Below, one piece after another: positions 23,357 to 32,455 of a stretch of DNA of 58,057 bases (position 1 is the stretch's first letter; each line of letters starts with the position of its first letter). The stretch lies in IMG/VR virus record IMGVR_UViG_3300025435_000024, positions 1 to 58,057 of that record, one strand, 5' to 3'. The position numbers and the translations under genes were made by a program. The notes under the pieces were generated by a model that was not told where the DNA came from, ran no database searches, and saw only the letters and a list, made by a program, of their open reading frames with translations. This stretch comes from a virus.

Positions 23357-24237
23357 TGTCTACAGAGATTGCTAATTACGGTGAGTATGATGATGCCGCT
23401 CTTAATAAGATGCTTGGCATTAGTCAAGAGTTTTCTGGCTCTGGTATTACAAAGCTTAAGATTAATGCTTTGGCAGAGGATGATCAGGACCGACCTATGC
23501 AAATGGGTACGTTCTTTCTCACGGGTTATCATGAAGATAAGGAAGATACGGTGTATGCTAAGGAAGCTACCATTCGTGTCATTATGCCAACATATCAGTA
23601 CATGCATTATGACTCGGCTGAAAAGAAGATTGTGGCGCAAAGCATTATTGCCAATTCGTTGAATGGTACAGAATTTGTTTCAGATAATGGCCTTATTCGT
23701 TGTGGCAAGTTGCCCAAGGCTAAGGCTGAAAAGAATCCAATGACTCCTGAGCAAGCTAAAATCCAGAAGGATGTTAAATGCAAAATGAGCTTGTGGGTAC
23801 TGGTCAGTATGAAGGGGAAGACCATTGATGGGCGCGAGGCTGAGGTAGCTGATGTTCCTGCTGTATGGACTGTCTCACAATCCGCATTCATGACTGCTCA
23901 GGAGTTGTTGGAGCAATTTGCTAAGTCAAAGCGTAGTCCTTTGAAGTATGACGTAACTGTCACACTTAAGAAGGAAAAGACTGGCACTACGATTTATTAT
24001 GTACCAATCTTTAGTGTAAGTGACAAATCCTCTGCTGTTCCTGGAACTATTGGAGGAATTGTCACAAGTGCTCAAGCATACATTAAGGAAAAGAATGACA
24101 CTGTGCGGGAAGCTTATGATGGCATTATTCGTGGACGTAACTCTACTAAACGTGCAGAAGATGTTGTTGGCAAGGTGCTAAAGTCAAAAGTTAATCATGT
24201 TGATACATCTGACCTTGACGATGAGATTCCCTTTTAA
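23356..24237 (+). CDS. Single-stranded DNA-binding protein
   Basis: The 293-residue protein overlaps its neighbours by one base on each side. It ends in an acidic tail DTSDLDDEIPF, the signature tip by which SSB proteins contact replication partners. The middle is beta-rich with aromatic strands (FFLTGYHEDKEDTVYAKEA and KYDVTVTLKKEKTGTTIYYV), consistent with an OB-type domain of phage gp2.5-like length. Its location between polymerase and nuclease genes supports the call. Confidence 0.75.
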   Translation: MSTEIANYGEYDDAALNKMLGISQEFSGSGITKLKINALAEDDQDRPMQMGTFFLTGYHEDKEDTVYAKEATIRVIMPTYQYMHYDSAEKKIVAQSIIANSLNGTEFVSDNGLIRCGKLPKAKAEKNPMTPEQAKIQKDVKCKMSLWVLVSMKGKTIDGREAEVADVPAVWTVSQSAFMTAQELLEQFAKSKRSPLKYDVTVTLKKEKTGTTIYYVPIFSVSDKSSAVPGTIGGIVTSAQAYIKEKNDTVREAYDGIIRGRNSTKRAEDVVGKVLKSKVNHVDTSDLDDEIPF

Positions 24238-25100
24238 TGAACGTAATACAAGCAAAACTTGAAGCGTATTTAGATTCTATTGCTCGTGGTGAAGGTAGTT
24301 TAGCTAACGACATTGCTGATGAAGCAGGTCATAGCATACAAGATGCACTCATGCGACAATTTAATCCTGTTGAGCGTAAGTTTGGGTTGCGTATGTCCAA
24401 TGTTGGTAAACCTCTCTGTCAATTGCTGGCAGAGAGGGACAACATGGAACGAGAGGATAATTCCTTTGAGCATGTGTTTCGTATGCTCACTGGAGACATT
24501 CTTGAAGCAATTATCGTGCCAGTTATGAAAGCTGCTGGCATTAATATTACTAGGGAGCAAGGTGCCTATACACTTAAAGTACCGTTAAAGAGTGGTAAAA
24601 TACATCAAATTAATGGTACGGATGATATTGAAATTGATAATGAGTCTGTGTGGGATATTAAATCTGCATCAGACTATTCATTTAAACATAAGTTTGTATC
24701 TTATGATGCCCTAAAAGCTGGGGATGACTTTGGTTATATTCCACAGTTATATGGATACTCATTAGCTACAGGCTTACGTGCTGGTGGTTGGATTGTCATT
24801 AACAAGAACTCTGGTCAAATTAAAGTACTAGAAGCTGATCAATCTAATGCTAAAGAAGAAGCTGAAAAAGCATTCAACATTATAAAGCAATCTGTAGAAG
24901 CTGTTTATAATGTTAAACCGTTTGAACGTAGTTTTGAAGCCATTGTAGAAACATTCTATGGTAAAGAGACTGGTAAAAAGTATTTGTCTACCTCATGCGA
25001 GTTCTGTAATTATAAACGATCATGCTGGCCTGGTTTAGTACATGCACCTATAGAAGCCTCTAAAGCCAAGAACCCACAATGGAGGTATTACGTAGAATGA
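24237..25100 (+). CDS. PD-(D/E)XK exonuclease, RecB/Cas4-like
   Basis: The 287-residue protein has GDILEA near 82-87, then HQINGTDDIEIDNESVWDIK (D and E-x-K-type residues of the PD-(D/E)XK core; here the motif reads VWDIKSAS), a downstream Gln-Tyr helix (YIPQLYGYSLATGL), and a C-terminal SCEFCNYKRSCW cluster that could bind iron-sulfur or zinc. These fit phage RecB-family exonucleases that act in recombination and DNA processing. It overlaps the SSB stop by one base. Confidence 0.8.
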   Translation: MNVIQAKLEAYLDSIARGEGSLANDIADEAGHSIQDALMRQFNPVERKFGLRMSNVGKPLCQLLAERDNMEREDNSFEHVFRMLTGDILEAIIVPVMKAAGINITREQGAYTLKVPLKSGKIHQINGTDDIEIDNESVWDIKSASDYSFKHKFVSYDALKAGDDFGYIPQLYGYSLATGLRAGGWIVINKNSGQIKVLEADQSNAKEEAEKAFNIIKQSVEAVYNVKPFERSFEAIVETFYGKETGKKYLSTSCEFCNYKRSCWPGLVHAPIEASKAKNPQWRYYVE

Positions 25101-25450
25101 AGCCACAATCGGCAAAGCAGAAGGGGAGAATTTTGCAGCAGACTGTCGCTAAGGCTATTATATGCCTTGGTGATGGCTTGTCTACACGAGACGTACAATC
25201 TTGTTCTATGGGAGCTAATGGGGCTGACGTAAAGCTTTCTGAGGCAGCATTTAAGATATTTCCGTACAGCGTTGAATGCAAAAATCGTAAGACTATGAAA
25301 TCTTTGTACGATGCATACCATCAAGCAGATGGGCATGGCGAAGGAGAGCCTTTGTTAGTGGTTAAAACAGACAGGCAGAAGCCTTTAGCCGTTGTGGATT
25401 TTGAGCACTTTATGGAGCTAGTAAAGAAAGCTAAAGGGGATAAGTGGTAA
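25097..25450 (+). CDS. PD-(D/E)XK endonuclease (Holliday-junction resolvase-like)
   Basis: Start taken at the ATG at 25097 in ATGA overlap; an alternative ATG lies at 25079. The 117-residue protein shows the pattern KGRILQQTVAKAI, GANGADVKLSE, FPYSVECKNRKT, YHQADGHGEGEPLLVVK and a closing VVDFEHFMEL. This matches Hjc-like or phage PD-(D/E)XK nucleases (E in the first helix, D, ExK). It would resolve branched DNA before packaging. Confidence 0.75.
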   Translation: MKPQSAKQKGRILQQTVAKAIICLGDGLSTRDVQSCSMGANGADVKLSEAAFKIFPYSVECKNRKTMKSLYDAYHQADGHGEGEPLLVVKTDRQKPLAVVDFEHFMELVKKAKGDKW

Positions 25451-25806
25451 TGGATAATGAAATTGCAGAAATTGTACAACGCTATGACGATGGTACAATT
25501 GACATTCGTACTGCCAAAGGTACTGCTGCCTTAGTATTTCGCTGTCAGTTAGATGATGATACTCCACCTAAATTACAAATCTTTTTAGGTAATATAGAAA
25601 ATCTATCAAATAACTATGCAGCTACATTACATTGTATGGTACGTGGATTAGCAGAGACATTGATTCATAACTGGAATCAAGTGTTTTTAGCTGGTAATAC
25701 TGCACTTACAGCAGAGTACATGAAACAAAGTGAGGAAGAATTGAAAAAACTTGAGTCTGGAGACTTGATTAATTTACATAAAGTATTACCTCAAGGAACA
25801 GCATAA
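25450..25806 (+). CDS. Hypothetical protein, 118 aa
   Basis: ATG at 25450 overlaps the previous stop (TAATG). The product starts with a small beta domain (IVQRYDDGTIDIRTAKGTAA) and then helices with an acidic C-terminal region. It is embedded in the recombination gene block. Function unknown. Confidence 0.65.
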   Translation: MDNEIAEIVQRYDDGTIDIRTAKGTAALVFRCQLDDDTPPKLQIFLGNIENLSNNYAATLHCMVRGLAETLIHNWNQVFLAGNTALTAEYMKQSEEELKKLESGDLINLHKVLPQGTA

Positions 25807-26591
25807 TGGGAACACATCTTGTCATACCTGACACACACGCTAAACCGAATGATGACTTTCGCCGCTTTGAGTGGGTTGGTAATGCTATTGTCGATCTACG
25901 TCCTGATGTTGTGGTTTATCTTGGGGACTTTGGCGATTTTGAGTCATTGTCTTCCTACGACAAGGGTAAGCTATCTTTTGAAGGTAAAAGGCTCCAAGAA
26001 GATATTCAGTCAGTTAGACATGCTCTAAGCTTGACTACATCTCCTTTGATTCAGCATAATTTAATGCTTGCAAAGAACCGTAAGAAGCAGTATAAACCAC
26101 GTATTATTATGCTAGGTGGCAATCACGATGACGATAGGCTTAAAAGATTGGTCAACAATACTCCTGAGCTTGCTGGTCTTGTTGGTGTTGATTCCATCGG
26201 TTATAATTCTTACGGCATGGAGTATTTTGAATACCAAGTTCCCGTTGTGGTTGACGATATTGCTTATTGTCATAACTTTGCATCTGGAGTCATGGGTAAG
26301 CCTATTGGGGGTGTAAATCTTGCTCGTTCCTTGGTTAAGCGAAACCACATGTCATCCACAGTCGGCCATGCTCATGTCTTTGATTATGCTGTTGAAGCAC
26401 GAGCAGACGGGCGAAAGCTTCATGGACTATCAGCTGGTTGTCTACTTGGCGGTTATGTACCCTCATATGCTAAGAATAGTGCCAAGTTCTGGTGGGAAGG
26501 TATTGTACTTAAAACTAATGTGAATATGGGTGATTATACACTTAAGCAGATTAGTCAAGATGAATTAAGGAGTTCCTATGGGCAAGGTTAA
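25806..26591 (+). CDS. Calcineurin-like metallophosphoesterase
   Basis: The 261-residue protein carries all metal-ligand motifs: VIPDTHAKP (residues 7-15), VVYLGDFGDFES (D and GD, near 37-47), MLGGNHDDD (GNH, near 102-110), CHNFASG and GHAHVFD. It may act as a phosphatase or nuclease (SbcD-like) in DNA metabolism. Its place after recombination nucleases favours a DNA role, but the substrate is unknown. Confidence 0.8.
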   Translation: MGTHLVIPDTHAKPNDDFRRFEWVGNAIVDLRPDVVVYLGDFGDFESLSSYDKGKLSFEGKRLQEDIQSVRHALSLTTSPLIQHNLMLAKNRKKQYKPRIIMLGGNHDDDRLKRLVNNTPELAGLVGVDSIGYNSYGMEYFEYQVPVVVDDIAYCHNFASGVMGKPIGGVNLARSLVKRNHMSSTVGHAHVFDYAVEARADGRKLHGLSAGCLLGGYVPSYAKNSAKFWWEGIVLKTNVNMGDYTLKQISQDELRSSYGQG

Positions 26592-26979
26592 AGAAGCAGC
26601 TTATTGTGAGACATGTGGTAATTTTAGTACAGGGATGCTATTATACGACAAATGTGATTATTGTGAAGACTTTATAACTGGTTGGAATGGTAAGACTTTA
26701 TGCCCAACTGAAGACCCAGTAGTAAACAATGTTATCAACAAGTTTATTACTCGTTCTGCTGAAGGTATGAAGAAATATGGCTTGACAATGCGAGAAAATC
26801 CACTAGACTTCATGGCTTGGGCACAACATGCACAAGAAGAAGCAATGGATTTTATTCTGTATATTGAACGGCTTAGGGAAGAATATATTAAGGAGCGCAC
26901 ACATGGATTTGACACAAGGGAAGATGTTAAGCCAAATGATCCACGAGTCCAAGGTGAACGACCTGGAGACTATTTATAA
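26578..26979 (+). CDS. Zinc-ribbon protein with all-alpha NTP-pyrophosphatase-like domain
   Basis: The 133-residue product begins with a zinc ribbon (YCETCGNFSTG and CDYCEDF), then a helical domain with KKYGLTMRENPLDFMAWAQH and AQEEAMDFILYIERL. That second part resembles small MazG-like nucleotide hydrolases (E-E-x-x-D pattern). It overlaps the phosphoesterase end and precedes a clear MazG gene, so nucleotide-pool control is plausible. Confidence 0.6.
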   Translation: MGKVKEAAYCETCGNFSTGMLLYDKCDYCEDFITGWNGKTLCPTEDPVVNNVINKFITRSAEGMKKYGLTMRENPLDFMAWAQHAQEEAMDFILYIERLREEYIKERTHGFDTREDVKPNDPRVQGERPGDYL

Positions 26980-27385
26980 CCCGACTTATGAGAATGCAGG
27001 GTATTTTGGGGCTTTACATGAGTTCCAACGTGCTGTATACTCTAAGACCTTTTTGCACCCCTCAGCTAAGTATCAAAAGACTGGACAGCTATTTGAAGCT
27101 GGCTCCAAATCCGCAGAACTGTGTGCTACATTGGTTGCAGAGGAGACTGGAGAGCTTATTGAGGCCCTAGGTCAAAAGACCGCTGACGAGGTTCTTAAAG
27201 AACTTGTGGACGTTATATATGTGGTAGTACGTATTGCTGCTATTTATGGCTGGCCTTTAGAGGAAGCATTTAGCCGAGTACATGAGAATAATATGGCTAA
27301 AGTGGCTAATGGTATTGTACGTAATGATGGTAAACTAACTAAAGCAGCTAATCATCCTAAAGTAGATTTGAAGGACTTGGTATGA
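26903..27385 (+). CDS. mazG: MazG-like nucleoside triphosphate pyrophosphohydrolase
   Basis: I place the start at the ATG at 26903, eight bases after AAGGAG; a frame open upstream lies inside the previous gene. The 160-residue protein carries EETGELIEALGQKTADEVLK and ELVDVIYVVVRIAAIYGW, the E-E-x-x-E and E-x-x-D metal motifs of the MazG fold, and the tail VHENNMAKVANG typical of phage versions. Phage MazG hydrolyses (d)NTPs and is proposed to help alter host stress signalling. Confidence 0.8.
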   Translation: MDLTQGKMLSQMIHESKVNDLETIYNPTYENAGYFGALHEFQRAVYSKTFLHPSAKYQKTGQLFEAGSKSAELCATLVAEETGELIEALGQKTADEVLKELVDVIYVVVRIAAIYGWPLEEAFSRVHENNMAKVANGIVRNDGKLTKAANHPKVDLKDLV

Positions 27386-27552
27386 GTCTAATCCGAGCTA
27401 CAGTACTGGTTGAGATTGACACAGAGCTATATCCTGTACCTGCTGATGGTAAACTGTCAGAGTCTATTAGAGATGATCTAGAAGCTATTGCAGATGAAAT
27501 TTCTGGTCTAGAGGTTAAGAAAGTGAGTGTACGACATGAGTTTTTCTCTTGA
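27382..27552 (+). CDS. Small acidic protein, 56 aa
   Basis: The frame begins ATGAGTCTAATCC in ATGA overlap with the mazG stop and ends inside the next gene's start. The product MSLIRATVLVEIDTELYPVP.. is followed by an acidic helix (ESIRDDLEAIADEISG) and a beta end, consistent with a small alpha/beta protein. No family known. Confidence 0.6.
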   Translation: MSLIRATVLVEIDTELYPVPADGKLSESIRDDLEAIADEISGLEVKKVSVRHEFFS

Positions 27553-27994
27553 GTTAATCATTGCTGCTACTATATTAGGTGGTGTATGGCGGGTTATGCT
27601 AGGCGGTTGGCTAGGTCTGCCACGAGGGCTATTAATGGCTATTGGTGGGCTTATGGCGGCTGGTATTACATACATTAATACTCATAATTTTATTTTTGTT
27701 GGTTTAGCAACTGGCCTGACTCTATTCTACTTTTCAATTGGTAATGGGGCAGTACTAGGTAAACAAGGTACTTTTGTAGATTATTTAAAGATTTACATAG
27801 GTCCATCATTACTGGCGGTAATACTGGCGCTAGACGGCTATAATACTCCTGTAGAGATTGCGGGTGTTATTGCCGCCGCAGGTTATTATGCTTTTTGGCA
27901 ACCTTTTACTGTAAATGCTTCTCCTTGGAATATTAAAGCGGAAGCATTAATGGGTGCATCTTGGTTTGGTTTATTGGCGGTTAATTTAGGTTAA
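27536..27994 (+). CDS. Multi-pass membrane protein, 152 aa
   Basis: Start taken at ATG 27536; an in-frame GTG at 27527 precedes it. About five apolar segments are visible (LIIAATILGGVW, GLLMAIGGLMAAGITYI, FIFVGLATGLTLFYF, SLLAVILALDG and a last one, ASWFGLLAVNLG). It is not in the lysis cluster. It stands just before the ribonucleotide reductase and its role is unknown. Confidence 0.65.
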   Translation: MSFSLELIIAATILGGVWRVMLGGWLGLPRGLLMAIGGLMAAGITYINTHNFIFVGLATGLTLFYFSIGNGAVLGKQGTFVDYLKIYIGPSLLAVILALDGYNTPVEIAGVIAAAGYYAFWQPFTVNASPWNIKAEALMGASWFGLLAVNLG

Positions 27995-28005
27995 TAAGGA
28001 ATAAT

Positions 28006-31000
28006 ATGCAGAATCTCCCTACCCCGTATCAAGAGTTCATTTTTAAGTCTCGTTATGCCCGCTGGGTGGATAGTGAGAATCGTCGTGAGAATTGGCCTGA
28101 AACAGTAAAGCGTTACTTTGACTTTATGGTTCGTCATCTATCCAAGAATATGAACTATGAAGTTGATAAAAATGTTCGTAATGAATTAGAACAAGCTGTA
28201 CTTAATCTAGAAATTCTGCCGTCCATGCGAGCTTTAATGACTGCTGGACCGGCACTTGAACGGGATGCTATCTGTGGCTATAACTGTTTTAGTGGGTATC
28301 AAAAATTCCTAACTAAAGAGTATGGATTAGTTAGATTTAAACATGTTCCGAGTACATCTGTTACAGTGCTTAATAAAAATAAAGAATGGGTGCCAGCAGA
28401 AATTAAATCTTTTGGCAACCAAAAGCTAATTCCTTTAGCGTTTGGACATGATAACACCAAGCGCACAGTATGGGCAACCGAGGGGCACGACTGGCTTCTG
28501 GAAAATGGTGAAAAAGTAAAGTCCAAATACCTGCGTGTTGGCGATAAAATTCCATACATTACTGCGCCAAAAATTGTCAGCAATAACATTGACTATGTTC
28601 GTGGTGTACAACACGGATTAGTTTATGGAGATGGCACTGTCACAAAAAGCGCAGAACGAGTGAAGGGTTATCATATTCGCCTCTGTGGCGATCAAAATGA
28701 TCTACTACCATACTTTGAAGGCTACCCAGTAACATATCCGCCATCCACAAATGGTGAACCTGTAATAATGATGTATGACGGATTTGCTAAAACGCACAGT
28801 CTAAAAACATTGCCTGATATTTCTGAAACGTCAGATTATCTGATTGGATTTTTCCGTGGGTGGATGGCTGCTGATGGCGCTGTTGCTGCCAATCATCAAG
28901 TCAGTCTGTGTTGCTCAGAAGAAGAGGCAGAATGGTGTAAGACTGTAATGTCTATTCATGGTTATACATTTTCTGTCTGGTCTAGATTGCCTGATACTAC
29001 TAATTTTGGCGAACGTAAGAAAATTTCTGGTAGGCTTTACGTTGATAGAGCCTCTTTAGATTCTGAAGATTTTATTATACAGCGTAAACGCGATAATTTT
29101 AAACCTGCTAAAATTACTTGGTCTTATCGTGGAGAAGACGAAGAAGTAAAAAAAGTACGAGTTGAGGCTGGGTTAGATGCGTACATGTATGATGAAGTCT
29201 ACTGTGCAGTAGTTCCTAATACACACACTTTTACATTGGAGAGTGGAATTGTCACCGGAAATTGTGCCTATCTTACTGTCGATGATCTACGTGCCTTTGA
29301 TGAGTGCCTTGTTATTCTCATGTCGGGTACAGGGGTGGGCTTTTCAGTCGAACAGAAATACGTGGATAAGTTACCTACTGTGGCTGAGCATTTTGAACGA
29401 TCTGATACTACTATCGTTGTAGATGATTCTAAAGCAGGTTGGGGTAGGGCATTACGTGAGCTTATCACTCTCTTATATTCTGGACAAATTCCTAAGTGGG
29501 ATGTATCTAAGCTACGTCCTGCTGGTGCAAAACTTAAAATTATGGGAGGTCGTTCTAGTGGGCCTGAGCCTCTTGTTGACTTGTTTAATTTTTGTGTACA
29601 CACTATTAAGTCTGCAAAAGGACGACGACTAACTACGTTAGAGTGTCATGACCTTGTCTGCAAAATTGCAGAAGTAGTTGTTGTAGGTGGGACACGTCGA
29701 AGTGCGTTAATTTCATTATCAGATTTGTCAGATGTGCGTATTCAGACAGCTAAATCTGGTCAGTGGTGGCTAACACATCCACATCGTGCGTTAGCTAATA
29801 ACTCTGCTGTGTACCATGATGATGTGACGCTAGACCAGTTCATGGATGAATGGAAGGCATTGTATCAATCTGGTTCAGGAGAACGTGGAATTATAAATCG
29901 TGACGCCATGCAACGAATTATGGCTAGGAATGGACGCAGAGATTCTAATCATTTGGTAGGCACAAATCCGTGTGTTCCTGGTGACACTTTAATCCTTACA
30001 GATCAAGGATATAAAGAGATTAAAGATTGCGTAGATAAAGAGACAGTTATCTGGAATGGCAAAGAATGGAGCAAAGTTAAACCATTCTCTACTGGTTTTA
30101 ATCCGTTAGTTCGAGTGCATTTTTCTGATGGTACGTACCTTGACTGTACGCCTTACCACAAGTTTGTATTGGCTGGTAATGTACGTGTCATGGCATGTGA
30201 ATTGGCACCGGGAGAACGGCTAGAGAAGTTTAAAATGCCAGTTGTTGAAACTGGTATTGAATACTCTGTTGACGCCTATAGTCAAGGTTTCTATTCAGGC
30301 GACGGTACAAAGAATATTAAACATTCTAATTTGTATAATACAAAATATATGTGTCAAAATCGTCTGGTTGGCACGTTTAGTGAAGAGCATTATGATAAGC
30401 GTAAAACATGGAAACATGGTGCTATGTTTACAAAAGATTTTGTGCCAGTTGATGGCACAAAAGAGTATTGCTTAAACTGGCTTGCAGGTATTCTAGATAG
30501 TGATGGTACAGTTACACGAGACATTAATGGAAACGGTGTACAAATTGGCTCTATTGATAAAAACTTTTTGTTAAACATTCGCCTGATGTTGACTCGTCTT
30601 GGTGTACAGGCTAAGATTAGCACAGGTAATGTTGCTGGTATGCGCCCATTGCCCGATGGTCGTGGTGGCACTGCTATGTATCAGTGTCAAACTGGTTATC
30701 GTTTATTGATTGGTAACACAGACACATATCATCTGTTGTATATTGGGTTAAAGTGTAATCGCTTGGAGTTGCATAATAATGCGCCACAACGTGATGCTCG
30801 TAGGTTTGTACAAGTAACTGGCGTTACAGATTTAACTAATTATGATGAATACGATTATGGATATACAGAGACTTTCTGTTTTACAGATGAGCTAAATAGC
30901 ACAGGTACATTTAATGGAATTGTCACAGGAAACTGCTCTGAAATCATTCTACGACCACAGCAATTCTGCAATCTCACTTCAGTCATTTGTCGATCAAGTG

Positions 31001-31863
31001 ACACTCCAGATATTCTTGTACGGAAAGTCACACTGGCTACAATCCTTGGAACATGGCAATCGACTCTTACCCATTTCAAGTATCTACGAAAGAAGTGGAA
31101 AGATAACTGTGACGAAGAACGACTGCTAGGCGTAAGTCTTAATGGTATTGCAGACTCATTTCTAGGTACTAATGCACCTTATTACACTAAGCCAGTACTA
31201 AATCAACTAAAAGAGGCTGCTATCAATGCAAACAAGGTTTGGGCAGATAATCTTGGTATTAATGTGTCTACTGCTATTACTTGTATTAAGCCTGAAGGTA
31301 CTACTTCTCAACTTGTTAATTGTAGCAGCGGTATCCATAGCCGCCACGCTCCTTATTACATTCGACGAGTGAGGCAGGATAACAAAGACCCATTGACACA
31401 GTTTATGAAGGACCAAGGCGTACCGTGGGAGCCATGTGTACTTAACCCTAACCAAATATCTATCTTTAGCTTCCCTATTGCTGGTCCAGAGAATACAGCA
31501 CAGTCAGCTATTCATCAGCTTGAGCAATGGAAGGCATTTCAAGAGTCCTACACAGAGCATAAGCCTAGCATTACTGTAACCATTAAAAATAATGAATGGC
31601 TTGATGTAGCTGCCTGGGTATGGAAGAATATGTCCATCATGTCTGGTGTATCGTTCCTGCCTGATGCTACAGAAGGTAATGTCACATATCAGCAGATGCC
31701 ATATGAAACCATTACCAAAGAAGAATATGAAAAACTTGAAGCAGTTATGCCAAAAACACTTGACTGGGATAAGCTTTCACAGTATGAATTAGAGGATACT
31801 ACTACAGCCAGCAAAGAATTTGCATGTGTTGGTGATGTGTGTGAAGTTGTGGGGAGTGCATGA
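28006..31863 (+). CDS. Class II (B12-dependent) ribonucleotide reductase with two inteins
   Basis: The 1285-residue precursor splices to about 638 residues. Extein sequence includes DAICGYN/CAYLTVDDL, MSGTGVGFSVE, KIAEVVVVGGTRRSA, TNP/CSEIILRPQQFCNLTSV (thiyl-radical Cys and its partner), TCIKPEGTTSQL and a C-terminal CVGDVC pair. This fits the monomeric adenosylcobalamin-dependent RTPR family. It makes deoxynucleotides without oxygen but needs host B12. Two inteins sit at residues 94-419 and 656-976, each immediately before a catalytic Cys. ThyX and MazG genes nearby complete the nucleotide set. Confidence 0.92.
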   Translation: MQNLPTPYQEFIFKSRYARWVDSENRRENWPETVKRYFDFMVRHLSKNMNYEVDKNVRNELEQAVLNLEILPSMRALMTAGPALERDAICGYNCFSGYQKFLTKEYGLVRFKHVPSTSVTVLNKNKEWVPAEIKSFGNQKLIPLAFGHDNTKRTVWATEGHDWLLENGEKVKSKYLRVGDKIPYITAPKIVSNNIDYVRGVQHGLVYGDGTVTKSAERVKGYHIRLCGDQNDLLPYFEGYPVTYPPSTNGEPVIMMYDGFAKTHSLKTLPDISETSDYLIGFFRGWMAADGAVAANHQVSLCCSEEEAEWCKTVMSIHGYTFSVWSRLPDTTNFGERKKISGRLYVDRASLDSEDFIIQRKRDNFKPAKITWSYRGEDEEVKKVRVEAGLDAYMYDEVYCAVVPNTHTFTLESGIVTGNCAYLTVDDLRAFDECLVILMSGTGVGFSVEQKYVDKLPTVAEHFERSDTTIVVDDSKAGWGRALRELITLLYSGQIPKWDVSKLRPAGAKLKIMGGRSSGPEPLVDLFNFCVHTIKSAKGRRLTTLECHDLVCKIAEVVVVGGTRRSALISLSDLSDVRIQTAKSGQWWLTHPHRALANNSAVYHDDVTLDQFMDEWKALYQSGSGERGIINRDAMQRIMARNGRRDSNHLVGTNPCVPGDTLILTDQGYKEIKDCVDKETVIWNGKEWSKVKPFSTGFNPLVRVHFSDGTYLDCTPYHKFVLAGNVRVMACELAPGERLEKFKMPVVETGIEYSVDAYSQGFYSGDGTKNIKHSNLYNTKYMCQNRLVGTFSEEHYDKRKTWKHGAMFTKDFVPVDGTKEYCLNWLAGILDSDGTVTRDINGNGVQIGSIDKNFLLNIRLMLTRLGVQAKISTGNVAGMRPLPDGRGGTAMYQCQTGYRLLIGNTDTYHLLYIGLKCNRLELHNNAPQRDARRFVQVTGVTDLTNYDEYDYGYTETFCFTDELNSTGTFNGIVTGNCSEIILRPQQFCNLTSVICRSSDTPDILVRKVTLATILGTWQSTLTHFKYLRKKWKDNCDEERLLGVSLNGIADSFLGTNAPYYTKPVLNQLKEAAINANKVWADNLGINVSTAITCIKPEGTTSQLVNCSSGIHSRHAPYYIRRVRQDNKDPLTQFMKDQGVPWEPCVLNPNQISIFSFPIAGPENTAQSAIHQLEQWKAFQESYTEHKPSITVTIKNNEWLDVAAWVWKNMSIMSGVSFLPDATEGNVTYQQMPYETITKEEYEKLEAVMPKTLDWDKLSQYELEDTTTASKEFACVGDVCEVVGSA
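28285..29262 (+). mobile_element. Intein 1 of RNR (326 aa, LAGLIDADG type)
   Basis: It begins CFSGYQKFLTKEYGLV after DAICGYN and ends LESGIVTGN, followed by Cys of CAYL. Endonuclease motifs are VQHGLVYGDGTV and LIGFFRGWMAADGAV. A block B-like WATEGHDWL is visible. The penultimate residue is Gly, not His. The +1 Cys corresponds to the first redox-active Cys of the reductase. Confidence 0.87.
29971..30933 (+). mobile_element. Intein 2 of RNR (321 aa, LAGLIDADG type)
   Basis: It begins CVPGDTLILTDQGYKEIKDC after LVGTNP and ends FNGIVTGN, followed by Cys of CSEI, the expected thiyl-radical cysteine. Endonuclease motifs are YSQGFYSGDGT and WLAGILDSDGTV. The block B-like segment is LDCTPYHKFVLAG. 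Its last residues match those of the other two inteins in this window. Confidence 0.88.
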
Positions 31864-32213
31864 CCAACACTAAAGTAGTAACTAAACACGGTTTTCTATT
31901 GATGAAAGTTGTACGAGAGTTGTCTCTAAAGCGTATGGATGATCAAGGCTTACCTCATTCATACTTTAAAGCAATTAAGAATATTGGACCAGCAGCAGAA
32001 GATGTATGTCGTGTAGTCAGTGATGATGATGGTTATTGGAAATACAGATTTATTAAATACTCTGCTCCAACAGCCACTCTTGAAAGTTTACCTGATACAC
32101 TTACATTAGAACAAGTTGATCTATTCCAATGGGATAAACATACAAAAGAGGCTATTAAATTAGTGTGGAATAATCCTAAGACCATTGTAAAGCCACCAAA
32201 GGATGCAGCATAA
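31860..32213 (+). CDS. Hypothetical protein, 117 aa
   Basis: ATGA overlap with the RNR stop. A helical start (LLMKVVRELSLKRMDD) leads into an acidic central part and a Trp-rich end (VDLFQWDKHTKEAIKLVW). Position between RNR and ThyX suggests a middle gene. No family recognised. Confidence 0.65.
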   Translation: MTNTKVVTKHGFLLMKVVRELSLKRMDDQGLPHSYFKAIKNIGPAAEDVCRVVSDDDGYWKYRFIKYSAPTATLESLPDTLTLEQVDLFQWDKHTKEAIKLVWNNPKTIVKPPKDAA

Positions 32214-32455
32214 TGGAAGAATTGCCTAAGCTATGGTATTGGTTTACTTGGGCTAATGATGGAGCCTATGAAGCTCGTATTGAAACATTTGAAGACATGA
32301 TTGAAGCTCATGCTAAACATACAGAAAGGTCTAGACATGCCCTCATCATCACACCAGTCACAGAGCACTTTGGAGCAGAGATTGGATGCAGAGATGCAGG
32401 ACTTCGTTTCTGGTCCTCCAAAGGAGCATTTGGACGACCAAAGCGAGATAGGTGA
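32213..32455 (+). CDS. Hypothetical protein, 80 aa
   Basis: TAATG overlap with the gene before. The start MEELPKLWYWFTWANDGAYE is aromatic; the rest is mixed with a basic end. Its last 119 bases lie within the next gene in another frame, so its C-terminal part is uncertain. Confidence 0.5.
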   Translation: MEELPKLWYWFTWANDGAYEARIETFEDMIEAHAKHTERSRHALIITPVTEHFGAEIGCRDAGLRFWSSKGAFGRPKRDR

